NCBI GenBank assembly: GCA_036960375.1
Contig: JBALVY010000002.1
Location: 372,001 to 436,000, forward strand
Source of the DNA: CAWVSB01 sp036960375
GTDB taxonomy: Bacteria; Pseudomonadota; Gammaproteobacteria; Pseudomonadales; CAWVSB01
Reading direction: 5' to 3'
Length of the DNA stretch: 64,000 bases
Under the pieces are notes generated by a model. That model ran no database searches, was not told where the DNA came from, and saw only the letters and a program-made list of their open reading frames with translations. The translations under genes and the position numbers were made by a program. How positions within the stretch are numbered: position 1 is the stretch's first letter; each line of letters opens with the position of its first letter. This document shows positions 34,326 through 43,091 of the stretch, piece after piece.

Positions 34326-36011
34326 ATGCCTGTTTCTATAATTAAAAGCGCGATGATAGCCTCGGTTGTTTCGCTATTATTGCTGATATCTTCGCCGTCT
34401 CTGGCTAATGAGCGAGACGTAAAGTTGGTGCTCCAAATCACAGTAGATGGCCTGCGAAACGACATGCTTTATCGTTCTCAGCCGCACTACCGCGATGGTG
34501 GTTTTAATTATCTACTCAAGACAGGGGCTATTTATACCAATGCCCACTATCTTCACGCCAACACCGAAACCATCGTTGGTCATACAAGCCTGGCAACTGG
34601 AGCAACTCCCGCTGTTCATGGCATGACCGGTAATGTTTGGTTCGATCGTAAGTCATCGGAGCTTGCTTACAATATTGAGGATCCCGATGCTCCCTTACTG
34701 CCTACTCGATCGGTAGAGCGTCAAGGCGCTCAGGTTGATCCGGCACAAAAAATGGCACGCACACAGGGGCGTTCTCCCAAGGCTATTTTAGTGCCAACTC
34801 TGGGGGATAGCCTATCCGCCTTTTATGATGGCAACTCAAAAATTTTTGCGGTGTCGGGCAAGGATCGTAGTGCTGTCGCCATGGCAGGACATACCGGTAA
34901 GGCTTTTTGGTATTCCACTAATAACGGCGACTTTATTACCAGTAAATACTATTATGACAACTATCCACAATGGACAAGCAGCTGGAATGAGCGACGAAAA
35001 GCGGAAACTTTCGCGGGAAAAACTTGGACCTTGCTGGATAAGCCGGACTCCTACCAACGGATAGGCAGTGATGATCGCCCTTACGAAGCCGATCTAAAGG
35101 GCTATGGGCGAACTTTTCCTCATGGTTTTGGCACCATTGAACACCCCTTGTTTCAAACACGACTGGTCGTAAGCCCGGTGGGGGATCAATTAACGCTGGA
35201 CTTCAGCAAAGTGCTGATAGAAAACGAAAATCTGGGTCAGGACAATGTACCCGACTACTTATCGATCAGTTTTTCCGGTGTCGATGCGGTTAACCATTTC
35301 TTCGGCCCCAATAGTTTGGAAAACGAAGATGTTATTCGACAACTCGATGTGACGCTGGCCGAGCTTTTCGCATTTATTGATAAAAAAGTTGGATTAAAAA
35401 ATACGCTAATTGTTTTATCCGCCGACCACGGCATGGCAGATATGCCTGAATATATGAGTGATCTGGGCTATAAGGTCGGTCGCTTGTACTCTGATGATGT
35501 GGTGAAAATTGCCAACAAAGCAGGTAAAGATCTTTTTGGTATAGAGGCAATAACTCATTTTTTCTTTCGGCCTTACCTATATTTGGATGATGTAAAGCTG
35601 GCGCAGAACAAATTGGACAAACAAGTCGTTGAGCAGGCCATTGCTGCCGTACTCACTGAGCACGAAGGTATTGCCTTGGCCGTGCCTGAAAGTGGATTAC
35701 CTGCGTTACAAGCCCCCGCAATCTATCAACAAATTCGAAATAACTATCACCCCTTACGCTCTGGCGATATCTATATTGCGCAGTCTCCTTACTGGTTTAT
35801 GTTTGAAAGAGGCCCCGTAGTGGCCATGCATGGATCGCCCTGGCGTTACGATACTCATGTACCCATCATATTTGCAGGAGAGGGTATCAAGAACTCGACC
35901 GTTAGCCGGCTTGTTCACCCCATCGATGTAGCGCCTACATTAGCAGCCTTATTGAAAATTACACCGCCAAGCTCATCACAAGGTAGCGTTTTGACCGAAG
36001 TGGTCAAATAG
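34326..36011 (+). CDS. Exported alkaline phosphatase / phosphodiesterase of the NPP-PafA type
   Basis: A 561-residue member of the alkaline phosphatase superfamily. The signal peptide is residues 1-28 (ending SLANE). Metal ligand D41 is in ITVDGLRND. The nucleophile is probably T82 in ANTETIVGHTSLATG, a T-x-T-x3-H pattern like NPP/PafA. SFSGVDAVNHFFGP and LSADHGMADMPEYM carry further metal ligands, and GPVVAMHGSPWRYDTHVPIIFAG the last histidines. It releases phosphate from monoesters or diesters in the periplasm. AAGGA precedes the start. It lies upstream of a sulfatase of the same superfamily. Confidence 0.85.
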   Translation: MPVSIIKSAMIASVVSLLLLISSPSLANERDVKLVLQITVDGLRNDMLYRSQPHYRDGGFNYLLKTGAIYTNAHYLHANTETIVGHTSLATGATPAVHGMTGNVWFDRKSSELAYNIEDPDAPLLPTRSVERQGAQVDPAQKMARTQGRSPKAILVPTLGDSLSAFYDGNSKIFAVSGKDRSAVAMAGHTGKAFWYSTNNGDFITSKYYYDNYPQWTSSWNERRKAETFAGKTWTLLDKPDSYQRIGSDDRPYEADLKGYGRTFPHGFGTIEHPLFQTRLVVSPVGDQLTLDFSKVLIENENLGQDNVPDYLSISFSGVDAVNHFFGPNSLENEDVIRQLDVTLAELFAFIDKKVGLKNTLIVLSADHGMADMPEYMSDLGYKVGRLYSDDVVKIANKAGKDLFGIEAITHFFFRPYLYLDDVKLAQNKLDKQVVEQAIAAVLTEHEGIALAVPESGLPALQAPAIYQQIRNNYHPLRSGDIYIAQSPYWFMFERGPVVAMHGSPWRYDTHVPIIFAGEGIKNSTVSRLVHPIDVAPTLAALLKITPPSSSQGSVLTEVVK

Positions 36012-36334
36012 ATCAATGGTAGCTCTGTAATTTGTGAAGTTTTTGCTCTTAAGTCATTATATGACTAATAGGAAAGCGTGACTCGCCATCTCCATACAGC
36101 TGCAGACACCGATGGGATAGTTTTATTTGACGCCGTTTCGTAATTCGAACTATGCTTAGTATGAAAGCTGTAAGATGTTTTAGGATGCGCTGATCCGAAA
36201 TGGTGTTATGTGCGTGCGCAATTAGGCCGTACGAGAGTCCGTTGGGCTAATTTCTTTAGGCAAGGTAGTAGATATATAGTTTGAAAATGAAACGATTTCT
36301 CCAAAATCAATTAGCAAAGGATTGAGTAAACAAT
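36012..36334 (+). other. Intergenic stretch upstream of the CTPTR sulfatase
   Basis: 323 bases with no credible gene. A small inverted repeat AGTCAT-TAT-ATGACT lies at 36052-36066, shortly after the phosphatase stop. The 3' end carries AAAGGATTGAG, a good ribosome-binding site for the sulfatase. No promoter stands out. Confidence 0.5.
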
Positions 36335-38011
36335 ATGATTAGTTTATTTAAAAATTCCATCGTTCTGAGTGTGGCCTGCCTTGTAAGTTTCCACGTTTTA
36401 GCGGCCGATAAGATAGTGCATGATGCAGAGTACTACATTCTGGAAAAACAGAACGCGGAGCGCTGGGCGGATGAAGACAAAATCCTCGATAAGCAATTGG
36501 CGGAATTTCGCAAGAAGAACGGCGGCAAACCGCCTAATATATTCTACATTTTAATTGATGACATCGGCTTCGGTGATCTGGGCAGTGAAACCCTGAACTC
36601 AATCCGCGGTTACAAGACACCGTCTATCAACAAAGTTGCTCGTGAGGGTATGCGTCTTGCGAGAATGTATACCGAACCCTCTTGCACCCCGACACGGGTT
36701 GCATTTATGACTGGACGCCAGCCCCACCGCAACGGGATGGGTAACACGGCAGTTGACATCTCAGGCTTCGGCCTTGCTGCAGAGGAGGTAACTTTGGCCG
36801 AAGTTCTCTCTAAAAGTGGCTACAACACATCACATGTAGGTAAATGGCATATGGGCGATATCCAGGAGTCCTGGCCCAATATGCAGGGCTTTGACTATGC
36901 CTCTTTTCCCATCCATCAGCAGGGCCAACTGACCATCTACCATGACGATGCTGCGAACGAGGAGGTTTCTGTAGGCATCGGCAAAAATAATTACGATGAC
37001 CGCTACACCATGGATGAGTGGTTACGTACAGATGCCTCGTCTATGGTCACGGGCGTTGAAGGTACCCGTGGTAAGAATGTACGAGAGGTACATATGAAGG
37101 TTGGTGAGCGTTGGACCGAAGACAAGTATCACGAAATGAACGAGCGGTACCAGAGCCAGACCATGGAGCAGCTGCGCAAGCTGGCCAAGGCTGACAAGCC
37201 ATTTTTCCTGCAATACTGGCCGCTATATCCTCTTACCGGTCCGCGAACCACCACCGATAAATACACCACACCCAACGGTGGCGTGTACGTAGAGAAGATG
37301 AAACTGGTAGATCAGTGGATTGGGGAACTGATGTCCGAAATGGAGGCGCTGGGTGTTGCTGACAATACCTTGGTGGTAATCATGGGTGATAACGGGCACT
37401 TCACCAAGTATTCCAGCAGCTCTGGTTATACGCCGATGATATTCCAGGGAGGCAAAGGATCTACCAAAGAGGGTGGTGTTCGAGTCGACGCTTTTGTGCG
37501 CTGGCCTGGCATGATTAAAGGAGACTCTGTAGCCGGTGATATCGTTCATGTCTCGGATCTGTTTACCACAATAGCGCGACTGGGTGGTGGCACCGATGAA
37601 ATACCAAGAGACCGCGTAATTGACGGCATCGACCAGACGTCACTGCTGCTGAACGGCGATACTTACAGCCGCAGAGATTACGTATTTTTGTACAATATCA
37701 ATAATCTTGAAGCTGTTATCAAAGAGCAATATAAACTAGATCTATCCTCAGGTAAGGAAAATGCCATCCTGGCCAAGTTCTATGACCTCTTTCGTGATAC
37801 AAGGGAGGAGTGGCCGGTATCGACCGAGGTGGGTGCCTGGGGTGGTGCAAAATTTGTCCGTATGGTGATGCGCCATGATAAACGCAAGATGAAGTACCCC
37901 GATGCTCCACCGGCCACTGGTATGCCCTATGCCGGTATTGACAACCTCAGACCTGAGTCCAAGGCTGCAGTGGAAGAGTTTCTGTTCATGATGAAAACAC
38001 CCGGAATTTAG
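36335..38011 (+). CDS. Exported arylsulfatase with canonical CTPTR motif
   Basis: A 558-residue S1 sulfatase. The signal peptide is residues 1-24 (ending HVLAAD), then a charged helical segment (about 27-65) precedes the catalytic domain. DD metal ligands are in LIDDIGFGD (75-76). The formylglycine site C117-T-P-T-R121 is canonical. HVGKWHMGD, MGDNGHF and GGKGSTKEGGVRV carry catalytic residues. The charged N-terminal extension is like that of bacterial arylsulfatases found with uncharacterised substrates. A terminator follows. Confidence 0.92.
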   Translation: MISLFKNSIVLSVACLVSFHVLAADKIVHDAEYYILEKQNAERWADEDKILDKQLAEFRKKNGGKPPNIFYILIDDIGFGDLGSETLNSIRGYKTPSINKVAREGMRLARMYTEPSCTPTRVAFMTGRQPHRNGMGNTAVDISGFGLAAEEVTLAEVLSKSGYNTSHVGKWHMGDIQESWPNMQGFDYASFPIHQQGQLTIYHDDAANEEVSVGIGKNNYDDRYTMDEWLRTDASSMVTGVEGTRGKNVREVHMKVGERWTEDKYHEMNERYQSQTMEQLRKLAKADKPFFLQYWPLYPLTGPRTTTDKYTTPNGGVYVEKMKLVDQWIGELMSEMEALGVADNTLVVIMGDNGHFTKYSSSSGYTPMIFQGGKGSTKEGGVRVDAFVRWPGMIKGDSVAGDIVHVSDLFTTIARLGGGTDEIPRDRVIDGIDQTSLLLNGDTYSRRDYVFLYNINNLEAVIKEQYKLDLSSGKENAILAKFYDLFRDTREEWPVSTEVGAWGGAKFVRMVMRHDKRKMKYPDAPPATGMPYAGIDNLRPESKAAVEEFLFMMKTPGI

Positions 38012-38062
38012 CCCGGTCAGTTGTGCCAATGGATCAACCCTGAATTGGGTTGGTCTATTAAT

Positions 38063-38098
38063 AAAAAAAGCGGCTTAGGCAACTAGCCGTTTTTTTTG
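38063..38098 (+). terminator. Rho-independent terminator after the CTPTR sulfatase
   Basis: CGGCT (38071-38075) pairs with AGCCG (38085-38089), extended by an A-run on the left against an eight-T run on the right (38090-38097), with one bulged G. It lies about 50 bases after the sulfatase stop codon. Confidence 0.8.
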
Positions 38099-38249
38099 TG
38101 ACTTGGAGGGCGGTAATGGTCTGTATGGTCAGAATAATGTGTTTAAATAAACTGCTAATCCGTTGGACGCATCAACACCATAATTGTAAGTTATTGGCCT
38201 GATGGCAGGGCATCACAATGAACCATTGATATTTCACGGGGCTACTTCA

Positions 38250-38702
38250 ATGACTGAAAAAAACAAAGAAGAAAAAAAATCCCGCCGCAACTTTCTTAAA
38301 TCTACCGCTATAGCTGCTGGTGCATTCGGTATTCTCGCTTCGACAAATTCCGTTATGGCCGATAAAAAATCAACAGTTGATGAAAATAAACAGGCGGGCT
38401 CCCTTTGCAACTGGCTCGTTAACGCGGTCTTTGATGCCTACTCAAAATCCAAGCAACTCAGTTATATGGCAATGTCGCAAAAAGGCTGGGCGTGGGATAG
38501 TTTACCCTGGTATGGACAGGAACTTGAATCCACTAAAGCATTGATGGGTGATAATTTTTATTCCTACGGCATGAACCAACAAAATCGCAAAACCCTGGAG
38601 GCCCTGTTCCGCTATTCTTATGAACAAGGTTTGAGCCGCCGTCAACTCACAATCGAAGAGCTGTTTGTTCCTGAGAGTCTCGGTCTTGTCGAGCAGGCTT
38701 GA
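38250..38702 (+). CDS. Short Tat-exported protein resembling only the C-terminus of 4,5-dihydroxyphthalate decarboxylase
   Basis: About 150 residues. The N-terminus has a clear Tat signal (SRRNFLKSTAIAAGAFG, then cleavage near SVMADKK). The mature part, from NWLVNAVFDAYSKSKQLSY through WDSLPWYGQELESTKALMG to NRKTLEALFRYSYEQGLSRR and ELFVPESL, resembles the last 90 or so residues of the 4,5-dihydroxyphthalate decarboxylase family (Pht5, a periplasmic-binding-protein fold of over 300 residues). The N-terminal two thirds are absent. It is either a stand-alone exported domain or a remnant joined to a signal. The intact reading frame and signal argue for a real product. Confidence 0.65.
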   Translation: MTEKNKEEKKSRRNFLKSTAIAAGAFGILASTNSVMADKKSTVDENKQAGSLCNWLVNAVFDAYSKSKQLSYMAMSQKGWAWDSLPWYGQELESTKALMGDNFYSYGMNQQNRKTLEALFRYSYEQGLSRRQLTIEELFVPESLGLVEQA

Positions 38703-38812
38703 GCTTAGTAGTGCCTGGCGTATAATTCATGGGTCAATATCTATAATCGCCGATATAATATCCTTTTCTTTGAGATAGAGGATTTGGGCCTACCAGGAGT
38801 AATACTCAAAAA

Positions 38813-40246
38813 ATGAGAAAGCTAGTTATACACTCGATTCGGCTACTTCTAATAGCGATTTCATCGCTTACTCTTGTTGTTATAGCTTTAGTTCTGACAG
38901 CCAAACACTTCGACCAGCACTCCCTGCAACCGGCGCCTGATAAAGGCTCAATTGTCCTGGATAATGTGAACATTGTCCCCATCTCCAGATCGGGGATAAT
39001 ATATAAGCAAAAAATTGTCATAAGACATGGTGTAATTACTGCTGTTGAGTCCGCAGGGCCACCTTATCCAAGTGGTTTGGAGGTGAAAGATTTCAAGGGG
39101 GCTTTTCTGACACCCGGTTTAATCGATATGCATGTACATATTGATGATCGGGAACAACTAAGATTGGCACTTTCATATGGTGTGACCGCGGTCCGCAATA
39201 TGGATGGGATGCCGATGCATACTCGCTGGATAAAAGAGCTTAATAAAGGCGATTGGATGGGTGCAACACTGTATTCCACCTCGCCATCTATACATGGTGA
39301 AAACCATTCATCTCCTTATGATATCCGGGTAGAAGATCCAGAACATGCATCTCGCCTCGTTCGACGATTTGTCGAGGATGGCTGGGACCAGATAAAGGTG
39401 TATTCAGGTTTAGGCCTGGAGGAATTCAAACGGCTGATAGAAGACAGTGACGCTGCTGGTATCGGCATCGTCGGTCACGTTCCTTATTCAGCGGTTAATT
39501 CAAACTATTCACTTTCCGGCCGCATGAAGTCGATTGAGCATGTGGAGGAGATATTTCAAGGGCCGCTAAATTTTGAGTTTGATGTTGATAAGCTGGATGA
39601 TATTTCTAAGGCGCTTGCTACAACAGGTAGTGTCGTATGCCCGACGCTGAGTACCTTCGAGTATCTCACGCGGATTTCAGACGAAAAAGAGGGTTATGTC
39701 GATCAGCTGTCCACCAAGTTCATGACTCCATTCGGAGCATATATCGACTTTCAGTTTAATGTAAGTCGCTGGTTATCTGCTTCTCCCGAACGGGCAGCTT
39801 ATAACAAGCGCGAATTTGAATTTCTTGGAGAGATAGTTAACAGCCTGGATCAACATAATGTTCAGATGATAGCGGGAACTGATGCAGGCACCAATTTTGT
39901 GGAAACAGGTTCTTCCATGGTGCATGAACTTATACTCATGCGCGATGCTGGTTTGAGCCCCCAGCGGGTGCTTGAGACCGCAACAATTAATGCAGCAAAA
40001 GTTCTTGGTAAATCAAATACATTAGGCACTGTAGAGCTAGGAAAAATTGCTGATTTCATTTTGGTGTCTCAGAACCCCCTCCGGTTTCTGGAAACGATGG
40101 CAGACCCAGTTGCGGTAGTTAAGGGCGGTAATGTCATTTCTTCATCAGGCATTGTAAGCCTAAGAAGTGGCGACAGTGAAGTGGCAGGCTGGTGGGTAAG
40201 TGCAGCCAGATATATCGAGGGCATTTCGGTAAGGCTTTTCTATTGA
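38813..40246 (+). CDS. Amidohydrolase-family protein, membrane-anchored
   Basis: A 477-residue metal-dependent hydrolase. One N-terminal transmembrane helix (about 8-30) suggests a periplasmic catalytic domain. Metal ligands are H107 and H109 in LIDMHVHID, a lysine in QIKVYSG, histidines in GIVGHVPYS and SIEHVEE, and the aspartate in AGTDAGTNF. The pattern matches imidazolonepropionase-like and prolidase-like amidohydrolases; substrate unknown. AGGAGTAATACTC precedes the start. Confidence 0.85.
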   Translation: MRKLVIHSIRLLLIAISSLTLVVIALVLTAKHFDQHSLQPAPDKGSIVLDNVNIVPISRSGIIYKQKIVIRHGVITAVESAGPPYPSGLEVKDFKGAFLTPGLIDMHVHIDDREQLRLALSYGVTAVRNMDGMPMHTRWIKELNKGDWMGATLYSTSPSIHGENHSSPYDIRVEDPEHASRLVRRFVEDGWDQIKVYSGLGLEEFKRLIEDSDAAGIGIVGHVPYSAVNSNYSLSGRMKSIEHVEEIFQGPLNFEFDVDKLDDISKALATTGSVVCPTLSTFEYLTRISDEKEGYVDQLSTKFMTPFGAYIDFQFNVSRWLSASPERAAYNKREFEFLGEIVNSLDQHNVQMIAGTDAGTNFVETGSSMVHELILMRDAGLSPQRVLETATINAAKVLGKSNTLGTVELGKIADFILVSQNPLRFLETMADPVAVVKGGNVISSSGIVSLRSGDSEVAGWWVSAARYIEGISVRLFY

Positions 40247-40284
40247 TGATCACCGCTACGCGCACTGAGGTATCCTAGCTATAT

Positions 40285-41181
40285 ATGAAGTCTAGCCCTT
40301 TCTTGATCAATTCAACCTTGGTATTTGTCGCCCTCCTTTGGGGCTTTGGTTTCGTGCCTCAGCGTCTAGGACTAGAGACCTTCGAACCCATGGCTTTCAA
40401 TGCCTGGCGTTTTTTCTTTGGTGCTATCACGCTTATTCCGGTGATATACTTTTTCCGATTAAAATCTTCTGAAATTTTTAATCAGAAAATCCTTGTTGCA
40501 GGTTTGATACTTGGTTGTTTATTAAGTGCCGCTGCAGGTTTTCAGCAGATAAGTTTAGGTCTGACAAAACTCGCTAATGTTGCCTTCATTACGGGGTTTT
40601 ATGTAATTTTTGTGCCTGTCTTTGGTCTGTTTTTTAAGCATCACTATACGTTTATAACGTGGACAGGTGGTGGCCTTGCCTTGATTGGTTTAGCTTTACT
40701 ATCTGGTTTTCAGGGCGAAATACTATTTAGAGGAGACAGTTTTGCACTATTAGGAGCTTTTTTCTGGGCGCTTCACTTACTTGCGATCACATTTTTCGTA
40801 AAACAATATAATCAATATGCTTTAGCATTTTATCAATTCATATTTTGTGCAATTATTAGTTTAGTGATTAGCCTACTATTTGAATCTGATTATCTACCTA
40901 CAGACTCTTCTGGTTTTGTATGGGCGCTATTAAATGGCGTGATTGTAGTGGGCGTAGCATATACTCTTCAAATTGTAGTTCTAAAGTATTCGGATCCATT
41001 TTCTGCCTCTGTTATTTTTTCATTAGAATCAGTTTTTGGTGCAATTGTAGGCTATTGGTTTTTCAGCGAGGTATTAGGTTTTTATGGCTTAGTAGGTGCA
41101 GGGCTAATGCTTGTAGGTTGTTTGTTTGCTCAATGGCCAGAAAAACAGCCTTTATCAAGTAATAAGCTCGGACTCGATTGA
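40285..41181 (+). CDS. DMT-family transporter (EamA domain)
   Basis: A 298-residue inner-membrane protein with about ten hydrophobic helices in two EamA repeats (about 8-138 and 150-287). Typical signatures are ALLWGFGFVPQRLGL near the start of repeat 1, and ASVIFSLESVFGAIVGYWFFSE near the end of repeat 2. It is a drug/metabolite exporter or amino-acid effluxer; substrate unknown. It follows the amidohydrolase gene by 38 bases. The sequence looks more AT-rich than its neighbours. Confidence 0.88.
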   Translation: MKSSPFLINSTLVFVALLWGFGFVPQRLGLETFEPMAFNAWRFFFGAITLIPVIYFFRLKSSEIFNQKILVAGLILGCLLSAAAGFQQISLGLTKLANVAFITGFYVIFVPVFGLFFKHHYTFITWTGGGLALIGLALLSGFQGEILFRGDSFALLGAFFWALHLLAITFFVKQYNQYALAFYQFIFCAIISLVISLLFESDYLPTDSSGFVWALLNGVIVVGVAYTLQIVVLKYSDPFSASVIFSLESVFGAIVGYWFFSEVLGFYGLVGAGLMLVGCLFAQWPEKQPLSSNKLGLD

Positions 41182-41267
41182 CATGTAAGCCAGCACGATT
41201 TTTCTGTTGAACTTGTATATGTGACTGGCCGAGTTGCCCTGCAGGGCTAGCTAAGCCGCGTTCCAGA

Positions 41268-43049
41268 TCATCTGCTTTCTCTTTGGTCATTCAAAAGCGC
41301 CCGACGCAGTATTTTCTGATTTCTTTTACTTTTCGGGTTATAGCGATCCCAAATTACTTTCATGGCCATGAGGGCAATGGGAACGTGCAACATAAAGACA
41401 GTCAAGGTAATCAGCGCCTCGCCCGTATTCCAGTTCACAGAGCCATCGGGGGAAATCTCGCCGGTTCCGATTTGATAAGGGATCACGTAGTACTTCAACA
41501 ATAACAAAGGCATCACAACGCCATAAACAATCAAACCCAATGGCGCCAATAAGGTTATTCTCGTTTTAGCCAGGTCGATATCGGATGACGGCGGCCGATG
41601 CAAGCGAAGGCGATAGATGTTTTCTTCGCGACTGACCTTGCCGAGCGCCGAAACAACAATAATAACAGCTATGCTCACCCCGGTGCCAATAACCGGGGGG
41701 TAGTATTCCGGCATGTGATAAATGCCAACATAATCAATGGTTGCAGGTATCACATTCATGAAGAAGCCCGACAACATTCCCCAGAAGGCAGCGTCTTTTG
41801 TGATGCGTTTGCTCCAGATACTCATCAGGCCGACCGGGCCCCAACTGGACGCGAAAACCGTTCCGATGAACAGCATGAACCAGAAAATATTGGGAGGGAA
41901 AAAGTAACAACAGACCAGGACGATCAAGCTGGTCGCCAGCATGATTTTGCGAGTCGCATTCACTGTAAGTGCCAGTGGCTTACTGCCCACATCGTTGCCG
42001 ATGCTGAATCCTACCAGTGAGAGAAACGTAGACGCTGAAGACAACGCGGCAGCCACTATACCGGTCAGCAATAGAGCGCCTAGTATTTCAGGTACCAGTG
42101 TTTTAGCGGCCCATATCAGGACGGTTTCGGACGGAGTGATATCCGTTTTCGCCAAATTCATCAGCCCGCCAATGCCATAGATAAGCATTTGCAAAACAAT
42201 CACGAAGAAACATGCCAGGATGGCAGCGCGCAGAACGACATGTTCGTCACGCGCCATTAAATGACGGCTGGCCTGCCAGGGGCCAACCGCGTAAACAAGG
42301 GCCCAGGCAATATCTATGACTACCGCCCAAATTACGTAATCCAGGGGTGTCTTCCAGCTGGTGCCTTCACCCACGATTCCGGTCCAGGAGCCAATGCCTT
42401 TCTTGCTTTCCAGTTGGGCCAGGTTTGTGACCGCTGTGCTGATACCACCAAAGCCATCGACGATATACACAACAAAAACAACTGTAGCGGTCATGAACAA
42501 CAGAAACATCAGCGTATCGGTGATAATCACACCCTTGGATCCGGAATACATGGTGAACAGGGTGTAGCTGGACCAGGCGATTATCAGACTTGCGATGAAA
42601 GACATACCGGTGATATCGGACAGCAAGATAGCTGCTCCCTGAGTCACTATCAGCAGGTAGCCGCCCAGGCCGAGAATGATGGTGAACCCGGCAAACTGTT
42701 GTAAACGGCGGCTTTGAAAACGGCGTCCAAAATAGTCTGCCACGGTCGGTGCGCGGCTTCGTCTTATATAGACGCCAAAAAATAGCGCGCCAAGGGTGTA
42801 ACCGGTTACGGCAATGCCAGGGAAGAGCAAGTAGGCGCCAAACTGGCCATCGTAGGTAAACGCCGCCTCGCCCATAAATATAGATGTACTCATAACACTG
42901 GCAACCAGTGTTCCAAGAATCAAAAGCGTAGGCGCTCGCCGTCCCGCGACAAAATAGTCATCCAATCCTTTTATGCCGCGCCCGGCATAACCGCCAACCA
43001 CCACATAAATCAAAATACTGATGCCGATTGTTATTGTTAACGTATCCAT
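41268..43049 (-). CDS. Sodium:solute symporter (SSS family)
   Basis: A 593-residue inner-membrane carrier with about 13-14 hydrophobic helices. SSS-family features are VVGGYAGRGIKGLDDYFVAGRRAPTL in the first loop, PGIAVTGYTLGALFFGVYIRRSRAPTVADYFGRRF, and LLTGIVAAALSSASTFLSL in the core. It imports an organic solute with Na+. It lies 42 bases downstream of a SpdH-like exported flavoprotein on the same strand, so it may import the substrate or product of that enzyme, such as a polyamine-derived aldehyde or amino acid (inference). Confidence 0.87.
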   Translation of the reverse strand: MDTLTITIGISILIYVVVGGYAGRGIKGLDDYFVAGRRAPTLLILGTLVASVMSTSIFMGEAAFTYDGQFGAYLLFPGIAVTGYTLGALFFGVYIRRSRAPTVADYFGRRFQSRRLQQFAGFTIILGLGGYLLIVTQGAAILLSDITGMSFIASLIIAWSSYTLFTMYSGSKGVIITDTLMFLLFMTATVVFVVYIVDGFGGISTAVTNLAQLESKKGIGSWTGIVGEGTSWKTPLDYVIWAVVIDIAWALVYAVGPWQASRHLMARDEHVVLRAAILACFFVIVLQMLIYGIGGLMNLAKTDITPSETVLIWAAKTLVPEILGALLLTGIVAAALSSASTFLSLVGFSIGNDVGSKPLALTVNATRKIMLATSLIVLVCCYFFPPNIFWFMLFIGTVFASSWGPVGLMSIWSKRITKDAAFWGMLSGFFMNVIPATIDYVGIYHMPEYYPPVIGTGVSIAVIIVVSALGKVSREENIYRLRLHRPPSSDIDLAKTRITLLAPLGLIVYGVVMPLLLLKYYVIPYQIGTGEISPDGSVNWNTGEALITLTVFMLHVPIALMAMKVIWDRYNPKSKRNQKILRRALLNDQRESR

Positions 43050-43091
43050 AGCTGCCCTTAATGTCTGAGCTATTCCCGAGCTTGTTTTCAG

